Part shown: piece after piece, positions 16,708 to 24,346 of the stretch
Position numbering within the stretch: the stretch's first letter is position 1
Layout of the letters: each line of letters starts with the position of its first letter
Source of the DNA: Clostridiaceae bacterium
GTDB taxonomy: Bacteria > Bacillota > Clostridia > Lachnospirales > Lachnospiraceae
DNA: 64,000 nt
Reading direction: 5' to 3'
Assembly: GCA_910575795.1 (NCBI GenBank)
Contig: CAJTGE010000035.1
Location: 1 to 64,000 of the forward strand
The notes under the pieces: model-generated
Databases searched by the model: none
The model's input: the letters and a program-made list of their open reading frames with translations, nothing else
Told to the model about the DNA's origin: nothing
Translations under genes and position numbers: made by a program

Positions 16708-16894
16708 ATGAAGGTGATAAGGCGGCAGAAAGAGATCCTGTATGTCTCTTATGCGAGGGGAAAATTCAGGCCGGATTCTGATACAGATATTTAGAGCGAT
16801 ATCAGACTGTCTTGCAGAAGATGCGAAAGAACAACTGGAAACAGCGAGAGAAGTAGTGAATATTGTAGAAAAATATTTGAATTTAATGATATAA
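16708..16894 (+). pseudogene. Remnant of an MNT nucleotidyltransferase / HEPN-type pair
   Basis: From the ATG at 16708 the frame reads to LYVSYARGKFRPDSDTDI and stops at 16792. This is the minimal-nucleotidyltransferase signature (GSxARG...SDxD) with the first Gly replaced by Val. In another frame right after it, a run ending CLAEDAKEQLETAREVVNIV...LNLMI looks like the last helix of a HEPN-type partner (weaker evidence). Both halves are too short and out of frame, so this is most likely a decayed MntA-HepT-type toxin-antitoxin locus. A terminator follows directly. Confidence 0.5.
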
Positions 16895-16897
16895 AAG

Positions 16898-16938
16898 CAG
16901 CGCGTTTTACTCTCTCCCTGATAAAACGCGCTGTTTTT
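16898..16938 (+). terminator. Rho-independent terminator
   Basis: CAGCGCGTTTTA (16898-16909) pairs perfectly with TAAAACGCGCTG (16922-16933) across a 12-base loop, followed by TTTTTA. It ends the alcohol dehydrogenase/MNT-remnant transcript. Confidence 0.9.
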
Positions 16939-17067
16939 ATGAATGCTGATAATTATAAATTTGGAATCAATAATTGACATCCACTGTCTTTTGCACTGAA
17001 CTGCATATGGCCGAACTATGAAATTGGAATACCCTTATGATTTTCAGTTCCTGATGGAAGGCAGTGG

Positions 17068-17762
17068 TCACTGTGTTTTTTCCATGCTGTTGATCATATC
17101 GACATACATATCAGCGGGGAGCATCGGCTGCCGCAGCTTCGCCGATGCTGCGTGAGAAACCGCGCCTGTTTGGTTAAATTCTGCACCAGCGCGGTTAAGC
17201 GCAGTAAACAGCCTGCCTTTTGCTTCCTGCAGCTCAGGGCTGGGGAATGCAGCTAACCCCGCTTCAGAGATGAAGATCAGGCAGGGGTTCAGAAAGATAT
17301 TTTGCATCTGCAGCTTTAATGATGCAAAGTTATCCTCAAAATATGGGAAACCACAGCCACAGATAATAACATTCTTTTTTTCGGCAGGTCAACCACGGTG
17401 TCATGGAAAAAACGTTTTCCATCGCTGTACATCCGCATTTTAAGGAAGGGATTTGTTCTGTCCAGCAGTGTTTTAAGAGGCCCTGGAACCCCGTACTCAT
17501 ATAGTGGGAAGCTCCAGACAATCATATCGCTTTCTGCCATTCTGTCCAGAAGACCGTTCATATCATCCTGGATGACACAATGCCCGTCCTGCCTGATCCA
17601 GCAGGACAAACACCCCTGGCAGTAGTTGATTTTCTTTTCAACTATGTTTACAGATTCTATCTGGTGTTCGTTATTTTCATTTACGCCTTTCATAAATTCC
17701 CATGTAAGAACCAGTGTGCTGCTGTTTTGTTTGGGACTGCCGTTTAAAATCAAAATTTTCAT
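17068..17762 (-). pseudogene. NAD(P)H-dependent FMN reductase / flavodoxin-fold protein, frameshifted
   Basis: The frame from ATG 17762 (AGGAGGTATATA upstream) encodes MKILILNGSPKQNSSTLVL, the FMN-binding start of flavodoxin_2/NADPH-FMN reductases, with NYCQGCLSCW near residue 48 and WSFPLYEYGVPGPLKTLLDR near 80. After VVDLPKK it goes out of frame at a run of seven A's, about 17380-17387. Shifting back one base restores NVIICGCGFPYFEDNFASL and an uninterrupted second half to the stop at 17068, giving about 231 residues. Either one base was gained or lost in the A run, or slippage there makes the full protein. It is divergent from a LysR gene, a usual regulator-target arrangement. Confidence 0.8.
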
Positions 17763-17921
17763 TATATACCTCCTTGTTCTGATTGCGGGGATTGTGCTTA
17801 TGTCAGGCGCTTGCATTTTCGCCTGTCTACACGTATAATAGCACTAATTAATACCACAAAAAAGTCGAAGGTTTCGATTTTAAAATTCAATATTTTCGAT
17901 GAATACCGGAGAAACTTTGGA

Positions 17922-18833
17922 ATGAATACGAAATATCTGTATACAATGAAAACAGTGCTGGAAACGGGGAGTTACCAGAAAGCGGCATCAAAACTAAATT
18001 ACACACAGTCAACAGTCACATTCCATATCCAGCAGATAGAACAGGAGCTGGATATCAAATTATTTGACCGAATTGGCCGCAAAATGGTTTTAACACAGGC
18101 TGGCAGGGAAATTCTTCCGCATATAGAGGCAATACTCCAGGAGGAGTACGCCTTACACAATTATGCGGGCGGTGCTGCTGAAATGTCTGGCAGCCTGCGT
18201 ATAGGTATGCCTGATTTTCTGCTCTGCTATAAAATTACGCCGCTTATAAGGTTATTTCAGCAACAGGCTCCAAAAGTACGTTTGATGATTCCGGCTCTTC
18301 CCTGTAAAGAAATACGGAGCGGCATCATAAATGGTGATTTAGATATGGGCATTCACTGCAATATTGGCGGATATCCGAAAACGATTATAGAAGAACCATG
18401 GTCTTCCTATAAAGCGCGGCTGGTGGCTTCAGTGGATGCTGCAGCAGATACCTTTGATTTTATAACGCAGCATCAAAGGAAAAATGTCAACCTTATTACA
18501 AGCGATGCAGGCAGCCTCCATCAGCAGAGGCTGCTGGATTATTGCAGAAGCTGTGACATAATCCTGGAGAATAATATTGACATGGGAAGCCTGGAGGCAG
18601 CAAAGATCAGTGTAATGAATAATCTTGGCATAGCATATTTTCCAGACTTTACGGTAGAAAAAGAACTTTTGGAAGGCAGGCTCCAGGTAATCCAGATACC
18701 TTTAGACAATGTTCCTGTTCCCGTAATATGTGCTTATCATAAAAATAAAGAAATCAACCCGGCCATGCGCCTGTTCAAATCGCTTCTGTTTTCGTTTGAC
18801 CGTGATGCAGGGGAATCCGGACCGCTGTCATAG
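17922..18833 (+). CDS. LysR-family transcriptional regulator
   Basis: This 303-residue protein has an N-terminal winged helix-turn-helix (residues ~3-60; AASKLNYTQSTVTFHIQQIE) and a two-lobed substrate-binding domain from about 88 (SGSLRIGMPDFLL). It starts at ATG 17922; the frame is open further upstream but without LysR-like sequence. It is divergent from the flavodoxin-type reductase with a 159-base shared promoter region, so it likely controls that gene. The pair is visibly more AT-rich than the flanking genes, suggesting acquisition from elsewhere. Confidence 0.9.
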   Translation: MNTKYLYTMKTVLETGSYQKAASKLNYTQSTVTFHIQQIEQELDIKLFDRIGRKMVLTQAGREILPHIEAILQEEYALHNYAGGAAEMSGSLRIGMPDFLLCYKITPLIRLFQQQAPKVRLMIPALPCKEIRSGIINGDLDMGIHCNIGGYPKTIIEEPWSSYKARLVASVDAAADTFDFITQHQRKNVNLITSDAGSLHQQRLLDYCRSCDIILENNIDMGSLEAAKISVMNNLGIAYFPDFTVEKELLEGRLQVIQIPLDNVPVPVICAYHKNKEINPAMRLFKSLLFSFDRDAGESGPLS

Positions 18834-18947
18834 CGGGCATGCTGATGAAAAACGGCTGCTGTTATGATTGCGGAACACAGATCGTCTGATGTTCCATTCT
18901 GCCTGTTTGCACAAAGAAAAGGATATGTCAGGACAGACGCCGCCTCT

Positions 18948-19346
18948 GTGCGCGCGCTCGAGTCCCTCTGCAACGCGTTTTACATTTCCGGAAAGCGTAT
19001 CCTCAAGAAGCTGATCAGACGCCTTCAGAATGCGTACGATCCCGGCCCAGCCACCCGCTCTCATCGCATTTTCAAATTCGCCGGCAATTTCTTTGTTCGG
19101 GATAAAGCTTTCCCCAGTCTCAGCGTCATATCCAAGATAACCAAGATGGATCAGGAGCGTCAGTACATCGTCTTTTGTGAGGAAGGTGCGCATGTCATTA
19201 GCGGCGCGGCCGGCTCACGCAGATGAATTTTCTTCCGTATGGATACGTTCATTCGTATGCGCAACCAGTCCGGCCTTATCCACATAGATTTTGGAACGGA
19301 TTGACTTTCTGTAACCATCATTTCCCGGATTCAGATAAAATCCCAT
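18948..19346 (-). pseudogene. Remnant of an AAA-ATPase-like / PD-(D/E)XK nuclease family gene
   Basis: The ATG at 19346, with GGGAGAT upstream, starts MGFYLNPGNDGYRKSIRSKI, the hallmark N-terminus of the AAA-ATPase-like plus PDDEXK_9 family that is multicopy in Lachnospiraceae. After 43 codons there is an in-frame TGA. Seven codons later the same frame resumes at a late point in the family (KDDVLTLLIHLGYLGYDAET, FIPNKEIAGEFENAM, VAEGLERAH) and then loses homology. The ATP-binding core (about 300 residues) and the nuclease domain are gone. It is a deletion remnant, unlikely to be functional. Confidence 0.75.
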
Positions 19347-19404
19347 AAATATCTCCCGGAAAACATATTGATTTCACCCTGACAAAATGTTATTATGAAA
19401 TTCG

Positions 19405-19434
19405 GAAAGAGGCGGCGATGTAACTGCCGCCTTT
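19405..19434 (-). terminator. Weak terminator of the small membrane-peptide gene
   Basis: On the minus strand AAAGGCGGC and GCCGCCTCT pair across nine bases, followed by a short T-rich TCTTTCC, directly after the stop at 19451. Confidence 0.5.
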
Positions 19435-19450
19435 AGAGAAATCTGATTGC

Positions 19451-19639
19451 CTAACTTAAACAATCGTCATCCGACCCGTCAGTTGCCGCCAAGCTCGCTG
19501 AGGGGTCTTTTTCTGTCTGTTCCCTGCGCCGGTTTATGTAAGATTTATACTTCTCGGTCAAAGTGGTAATGCCCACAAGGCTTCCCACAATGCCTGCAAA
19601 GATACTCACAACACGGCTCGCGATGTCTAAAATACCCAC
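19451..19639 (-). CDS. Small membrane peptide, unknown
   Basis: This 62-residue frame begins with GTG at 19639 preceded by GGAGG. Residues ~3-28 (ILDIASRVVSIFAGIVGSLV and on) are hydrophobic; residues 30-43 are strongly basic (YKSYINRRREQTEK) and the tail is acidic (DGSDDDC). A terminator-like hairpin follows and a 20-base-pair palindrome lies just upstream, so it looks like a free-standing unit. I do not recognise it. The layout, one membrane helix plus a charged tail, resembles small toxins of type I systems or regulatory membrane peptides, but this is only a resemblance. Confidence 0.5.
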   Translation of the reverse strand: MGILDIASRVVSIFAGIVGSLVGITTLTEKYKSYINRRREQTEKDPSASLAATDGSDDDCLS

Positions 19640-19666
19640 AGACCCGATCCTCCGTTCTCTGGTGTT

Positions 19667-19720
19667 TACACACCTGCGGGACTGGTCTAACTTAAATTAA
19701 ACCAGTCCCGAAGGTGTGTA
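19667..19720. repeat. 20-base-pair inverted repeat upstream of the small peptide gene
   Basis: Arms 19667-19686 and 19701-19720 are reverse complements with one mismatch in 20, around a 14-base AT-rich loop. Neither end has a T run, so it is not an obvious terminator. It lies in the 5' region of the minus-strand small gene and could be a translation-controlling leader hairpin, an operator or an element end. Confidence 0.8.
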
Positions 19721-19917
19721 TCCTCCAAATAGGGAGTGCTCACCCGCTCTCGCTGATGTCTCCAACCTGCCTTCTATTCCCTATGGAACTTTCAGCAGGT
19801 ATGCCATCATAAAGGATTTAGGGAGGGAATGGAATGCCATGGAAGTAGAAATCTCTCAATAAATGCCATTGCTATCTGAACTGTTACCATTTTCAGAAAC
19901 AAAACCCGGAATTGTGC

Positions 19918-19970
19918 TTGACATCCTTGGTTTAAAGTGATAACATAAACATATGAACAATCATTCATAT
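19918..19970 (+). promoter_or_regulatory. Promoter and ArsR/SmtB-type operator of the metal operon
   Basis: TTGACA (19918-19923), a 17-base spacer and TAACAT (19941-19946) are followed at once by an inverted repeat, ATATGAA-CAATCA-TTCATAT (19951-19970). This is the form of SmtB/CzrA/CadC-type operators. Placed at the transcription start, it fits repression by the ArsR protein encoded next, released by metal. Confidence 0.85.
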
Positions 19971-20003
19971 ATAAAACAGGATAAAGAGAAAGGAGAGCAT
20001 GAT

Positions 20004-20363
20004 TTGGCGGTTCAGGATATCGAATGCTGTGATTTTTACCAGGTACATGAGGAAGTGGTAAGAGCGGTTAAGGATAAGATGCCCGAGGACGGCGCTCTGT
20101 ATGATCTGGCTGAGCTTTTCAAGGTTTTTGGGGATTCCACCCGGATACGGATTCTGTATGTGCTATTTGAGTCCGAGATGTGCGTCTGCGACATTGCGCA
20201 GCTTTTGAACATGACGCAGTCGGCCATTTCCCATCAGCTCCGGATTCTGAAGCAGTCGAAGCTGGTGAAAAGCCGGAGAGAAGGAAAGTCGGTATTTTAT
20301 TCCCTGGCGGACAGCCATGTATACAGCATTATCAACCAGGGCTTTGAACATATCAGCGAATGA
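20004..20363 (+). CDS. ArsR/SmtB-family metal-responsive repressor
   Basis: This 119-residue winged-helix repressor has a DNA-recognition region at ~62-84 (CDIAQLLNMTQSAISHQLRI). It carries the alpha-5 zinc site pattern Asp103-x-His105-x10-His116-x2-Glu119 exactly as in SmtB/CzrA, and also a CVC pair at 60-62 like CadC/ArsR alpha-3 sites. It should bind the operator just upstream and release it with Zn or Cd. I chose TTG 20004, with AGGAGAG eight bases upstream. The in-frame ATG 19953 lies inside the operator and lacks a ribosome site. Confidence 0.9.
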   Translation: MAVQDIECCDFYQVHEEVVRAVKDKMPEDGALYDLAELFKVFGDSTRIRILYVLFESEMCVCDIAQLLNMTQSAISHQLRILKQSKLVKSRREGKSVFYSLADSHVYSIINQGFEHISE

Positions 20364-20430
20364 AGCAGCACAGGAAGCAGACAAAACAAAAAAGATTAAA
20401 ATAAGGAATAAAAGAAAAGGAGAAAAAGCT

Positions 20431-20649
20431 GTGAAAAAGAAATTTAAACTGACGGATCTGGATTGCGCGAATTGCGCGGCGAAGATGGAGAATGCCATCA
20501 GGAAGATAGAGGGAGTATCGGACGCGTCAGTCAGTTTTATGACGCAGAAGATGACGATCGAGGCGGACGACGCCCGGTTTGACGCGATTATGGAAGAGGT
20601 AGTGAAAGTCTGCAGGAAGGTGGAGCCGGACTGTGTGATCAACCTGTAG
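20431..20649 (+). CDS. Heavy-metal-associated (HMA) domain protein
   Basis: This 72-residue ferredoxin-like metal-binding domain has the soft-metal motif CANC at residues 12-15 and typical fold blocks (KMENAIRKIEGV, ASVSFMTQKMTIE). It starts with GTG at 20431 after AAAAGGAG. The following P-type ATPase lacks an N-terminal HMA domain, so this free-standing copy probably does that job, delivering Cd or Zn to the pump in the cytoplasm. It is the second gene of the operon. Confidence 0.85.
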   Translation: MKKKFKLTDLDCANCAAKMENAIRKIEGVSDASVSFMTQKMTIEADDARFDAIMEEVVKVCRKVEPDCVINL

Positions 20650-20673
20650 CGCCGCATTTGTCATTCGCATGGC

Positions 20674-20704
20674 AGCCCGCATCCCGTCCGGGAGGCGGGC
20701 TTTT
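20674..20704 (+). terminator. Hairpin inside the metal operon, possible attenuator
   Basis: AGCCCGC (20674-20680) pairs with GCGGGCT (20695-20701), with CCCG/CGGG pairing possible inside the loop, then TTTTG. It sits between the HMA gene and the ATPase ribosome site, so it could lower ATPase expression or protect the upstream message. Confidence 0.5.
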
Positions 20705-20720
20705 GCAGGAGGGAAAGAAA

Positions 20721-22613
20721 GTGACAAAAAAACAGAAAAATATGCTTGCAAGAATCGCCGCGGCATTTGTCCTCTACGCGGCGTCTCTGATCCTGGATGG
20801 CCGCGGAGTGTTTGCACAGACAGGCTTTCCTGCCGCGCCGCTTCTGGCTTTTCTGATCCCGTATCTGACGATAGGATGGGATATCGTCTATAAGGCGTTT
20901 CGCGGGATCGTGGGCGGGCAGGTATTTGACGAGAATTTCCTGATGACCGTGGCGACCTTCGGCGCGTTTGGCGTGGGGGAATATTCGGAGGCCGTGGCTG
21001 TGATGCTGTTTTACCAGGTGGGAGAGCTGTTCCAGAACTACGCGGTGACGCGCTCCAGGCAGTCTATCGCGGATCTGATGGATATCTGTCCGGAATACGC
21101 CAATATTGAGGAGGACGGCCAGATAAAGCAGGTGGAGCCGGATGACGTGGCGATAGGGGATATCATCATCGTGAAGGCGGGAGAGCGGATTCCTCTGGAC
21201 GGCGTGGTTATGGACGGGGAATCGATGATTGACACCTCTGCCCTGACCGGAGAATCCGTTCCGCGAAGGGTGGAGGCCGGCAGCGAGATCATAAGCGGAT
21301 GCGTCAACGGCAGCGGCGTGCTCCGGATCCGGGTTACGCGCGAGTTCGACGATTCCACGGTGGCAAGGATTCTGGAGCTGGTGGAGAATGCCAGCAGCAA
21401 AAAGGCGCAGGTGGAAAATTTTATCACCCGCTTTGCCAGATATTATACCCCGGCCGTCGTGTGCGCGGCCCTGTGTCTGGCTCTTTTGCCTCCGCTCCTT
21501 TTGGGAGGCGGATTCGGTGAATGGCTGCAGAGGGCGTGTATCTTTCTGGTTATCTCCTGCCCGTGCGCGCTGGTGATTTCCGTGCCGCTCAGCTTTTTCG
21601 GGGGTATCGGGGCCGCGTCGAAGCGGGGCGTGCTGGTAAAGGGCAGCAATTACCTGGAAGCGCTGGCAGAGATGGAGACCATTGTTTTTGACAAGACAGG
21701 AACCCTGACAAAGGGAGAATTCAAAGTGACGCAGATCCGTCCGGAGGGCATGGAAAAGGAAGAGCTTCTGGAGCTGGCCGCCCTGGCGGAATCGTATTCC
21801 ACGCACCCGATTGCAGAGTCTGTCCGCGAGGCGTGCAAAAGCGCGGGCCTGGGAGAGCGCTTAAGCGCGGAGCGCGTCGGCGATACGAAGGAGCTGTCCG
21901 GGCGCGGGATCCGGGCCCGGATCGACGGCCATGAGATTCTGGCGGGAAACGGAAAGCTGATGGAGGAATTCCATATTTCTTATCAGGAATGCGAAGAAAT
22001 CGGAACGGTCATTTACCTCGCAAAGGACGGCGATTTTGCCGGAAGCATCCTGATAGCGGACAGCTTGAAGGAGGAGGCCCCGGAGGCGATCCGAAGTCTG
22101 AAGGCGTGCGGCGTGAGAAGAACCGTGATGCTCACCGGGGATCGGAGGGCCGCCGGGGAGGCGGTCGCGGCAAAGCTTGGGCTCGACGAGGCGTTTACAG
22201 AGCTCCTTCCTGCCGGTAAGGTAGAAAAGGTGGAGGAGATGCTGGCGCAGACGGGCGGGAAGAGCCGGCTGGCCTTTGTGGGCGACGGCATCAACGACGC
22301 CCCGGTTCTGTCGCGGGCGGATATCGGTATTGCGATGGGAAGCATGGGCTCTGACGCGGCGATTGAGGCTGCGGACATTGTCCTCATGGATGACAATCCG
22401 GCGAAGATTGCCGCGGTTGTGAAGATTGCCCGGAAAACTCTCCTGATTGTCAGGCAGAATATCATCTTTGCCCTGGCTGTCAAGGCGCTGGTCCTGATTT
22501 TGGGGGCTTTTGGCCTTGCCAACATGTGGGAGGCTGTCTTTGCCGACGTGGGCGTGTCCGTGATCGCGATTTTAAACGCGATGCGGACCTTAAGAACAGA
22601 GGAGCAGGCGTAA
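20721..22613 (+). CDS. P1B-type cadmium/zinc-transporting ATPase
   Basis: This 630-residue pump has the full P-type core: an actuator block with TGES, the membrane metal site CPC at residues 280-282 (SCPCALVIS), the phosphorylated Asp324 in DKTGTLTKG, the HP motif (STHPIAESV), MLTGDRR, and GDGINDAP at about 521-528. The CPC plus HP pattern and the ArsR partner point to Zn/Cd/Pb export across the cytoplasmic membrane. It lacks the usual N-terminal HMA domain, supplied separately by the previous gene. The GTG at 20721 has GGAGGG six bases upstream. Confidence 0.92.
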   Translation: MTKKQKNMLARIAAAFVLYAASLILDGRGVFAQTGFPAAPLLAFLIPYLTIGWDIVYKAFRGIVGGQVFDENFLMTVATFGAFGVGEYSEAVAVMLFYQVGELFQNYAVTRSRQSIADLMDICPEYANIEEDGQIKQVEPDDVAIGDIIIVKAGERIPLDGVVMDGESMIDTSALTGESVPRRVEAGSEIISGCVNGSGVLRIRVTREFDDSTVARILELVENASSKKAQVENFITRFARYYTPAVVCAALCLALLPPLLLGGGFGEWLQRACIFLVISCPCALVISVPLSFFGGIGAASKRGVLVKGSNYLEALAEMETIVFDKTGTLTKGEFKVTQIRPEGMEKEELLELAALAESYSTHPIAESVREACKSAGLGERLSAERVGDTKELSGRGIRARIDGHEILAGNGKLMEEFHISYQECEEIGTVIYLAKDGDFAGSILIADSLKEEAPEAIRSLKACGVRRTVMLTGDRRAAGEAVAAKLGLDEAFTELLPAGKVEKVEEMLAQTGGKSRLAFVGDGINDAPVLSRADIGIAMGSMGSDAAIEAADIVLMDDNPAKIAAVVKIARKTLLIVRQNIIFALAVKALVLILGAFGLANMWEAVFADVGVSVIAILNAMRTLRTEEQA

Positions 22614-22818
22614 CTCTTCACGCCGCTCAGGAACGCAGATCCGGCAGAACGCATTTTCAAATATGCTCTGGTCAAAACGCTGTAAAAATATGGATGGGAA
22701 CCGGCATGCCTGCGCAACAGTTATGCATTATGCATATAAATGTGAATAAAGACTTCTGTTTCGGTTCCGATATGTATAAAAAAAGAAAATAAAAAGTTTA
22801 AAAAACCTTGATAATTAT

Positions 22819-22847
22819 TTGACATAATCAGCTAAGAGTGATAAGAT
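22819..22847 (+). promoter_or_regulatory. Promoter of the butyrate operon
   Basis: TTGACA (22819-22824), a 17-base spacer and TAAGAT (22842-22847) lie about 60 bases upstream of the thiolase start. I saw no Rex-type palindrome next to it. Confidence 0.85.
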
Positions 22848-22909
22848 ATAGATACTATCAAATCAATTATTTTATTTACTTGGCAAGTCATTTTAAGGAG
22901 GAAATTGAG

Positions 22910-24094
22910 ATGTCAAAGAAAGTCGTAATTGCAAGTGCTTGCCGTACTGCCATCGGCTCCATGGGAGGCCAGCTCAGCACAGTGCCGGCCGCTGAGATGG
23001 GCGCTGTTGTTATTAAGGAAGCGCTCAAGAGAGCAGGAGTTGCCCCGGAGCAGGTTGATCACGTTTACATGGGCTGTGTAATCCAGGCCGGCCTTGGTCA
23101 GAACGTGGCGCGCCAGATGTCGATTAAGGCAGGCCTTCCGGTAGAGGTTCCCGCTGTGACGCTTAACGTTGTGTGCGGTTCCGGTTTGAATTCCGTGAAC
23201 GCAGCGGCGGAGATGATTATTGCCGGCGATGCGGATATCGTAGTGGCAGGCGGCGCTGAGAATATGTCGGCAGCCCCCTATGCGCTTATGAACGCCCGTT
23301 ACGGCTATCGCATGAACAATGCTCCGATGATCGACACCATGGTAAATGACGCCCTGTGGGACGCCTTCAACGGCTATCATATGGGAATTACTGCAGAGAA
23401 TATCTGCGATCAGTGGGGAATTACCAGAGAAGAGCTGGACGAGTTTGCAGTAGGCAGCCAGAAGAAGGCCTGCGCGGCGGTTGAATCCGGCAGATTCAAA
23501 GACGAGATCGTTCCGATCGAGGTTAAGAAGAAAAAAGAGACGGTTGTTGTTGACACAGACGAGGGTCCGCGTCCGGGAACAAGCCTTGAGGGGCTGGCAA
23601 AGCTGCGCCCGGCATTTAAGAAGGACGGCGGCCGCGTGACGGCAGGTAATGCTTCCTCTATCAACGACGGCGCTGCAGCGGTTGTTGTAATGAGTGAGGA
23701 GAAGGCGAAAGAGCTGGGAATTAAGCCTATGGCTACATGGGTTGCCGGCGCTCTCGGCGGAGTTGATCCGAGCATCATGGGTATCGGCCCGGTTGCCGCG
23801 ACCAACAAGGTATTTAAGAAGACAGGCTTAAAGGTTGAGGATCTGGATCTGATTGAGGCAAACGAGGCGTTCGCGGCACAGTCTATCGCCGTAGCGCGCG
23901 ACTTGAACTTCAATAAGGACATCCTGAATGTAAACGGCGGAGCGATTGCTCTTGGGCATCCCGTGGGAGCTTCCGGATGCCGTATTCTTGTAACCCTGCT
24001 GTATGAGATGCAGAAACGCGGCGCAAAGAGAGGTCTTGCCACACTTTGCATCGGCGGCGGCATGGGCTGCGCTACGATTGTAGAGAGAGACTGA
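22910..24094 (+). CDS. thlA: Acetyl-CoA acetyltransferase (thiolase)
   Basis: This 394-residue enzyme condenses two acetyl-CoA to acetoacetyl-CoA, the first step of butyrate formation. The acyl-carrying Cys89 is in NVVCGSGLNS, the catalytic His350 in ALGHPVGASG and Cys380 in CIGGGMG. Length is standard for biosynthetic thiolases. Start ATG 22910 has TTAAGGAGG upstream; the open frame back to 22838 overlaps the promoter. It is first in the operon and uses a restricted, highly expressed codon set like its neighbours. Confidence 0.97.
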   Translation: MSKKVVIASACRTAIGSMGGQLSTVPAAEMGAVVIKEALKRAGVAPEQVDHVYMGCVIQAGLGQNVARQMSIKAGLPVEVPAVTLNVVCGSGLNSVNAAAEMIIAGDADIVVAGGAENMSAAPYALMNARYGYRMNNAPMIDTMVNDALWDAFNGYHMGITAENICDQWGITREELDEFAVGSQKKACAAVESGRFKDEIVPIEVKKKKETVVVDTDEGPRPGTSLEGLAKLRPAFKKDGGRVTAGNASSINDGAAAVVVMSEEKAKELGIKPMATWVAGALGGVDPSIMGIGPVAATNKVFKKTGLKVEDLDLIEANEAFAAQSIAVARDLNFNKDILNVNGGAIALGHPVGASGCRILVTLLYEMQKRGAKRGLATLCIGGGMGCATIVERD

Positions 24095-24100
24095 CACTAT

Positions 24101-24137
24101 GATGTAGCATTTCAGCATGTCTGAGATGTTACATATC
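24101..24137. repeat. Hairpin after the thiolase gene
   Basis: GATGTAGCATTTCAG (24101-24115) pairs with CTGAGATGTTACATATC (24121-24137) with G-U pairs around a five-base loop. No T run follows. It may stabilise the thiolase message or partly separate it from the rest of the operon. Confidence 0.55.
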
Positions 24138-24200
24138 AGGCAGGATAACCGGAACGCGAGGAGGGGCGGGGCCTCTCCCGGCTCCGGCTGTCTTGGTTTC

Positions 24201-24275
24201 TGCGCAGGCCCGCGCAGAAAAGTACAGCGCGCGGGCTGCGCGGCGGGCAGGGAAAGCGTTTTTCTCTGCCCGGTT
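24201..24275 (+). repeat. Structured GC-rich element, copy 1
   Basis: This segment of the thlA-crt spacer starts TGCGCAGGCC and contains GCGCGGCGGGCAGGGA followed by a CGGGCAG/CTGCCCG hairpin. A related segment with the same beginning and the same core lies after etfA at 29241-29332. It is a short dispersed intergenic repeat with RNA structure. Confidence 0.55.
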
Positions 24276-24346
24276 ATATGAGTTCAGGAATACTGCTTTA
24301 TATATACGGGTATTCCGGGCGGCTTAAGGTTAGGAGGCTGATAGCA

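Noticed and set aside
22614..22909. A Rex operator controlling the butyrate operon
   Set aside because: No TTGTTAA...TTAACAA-type palindrome near the promoter.
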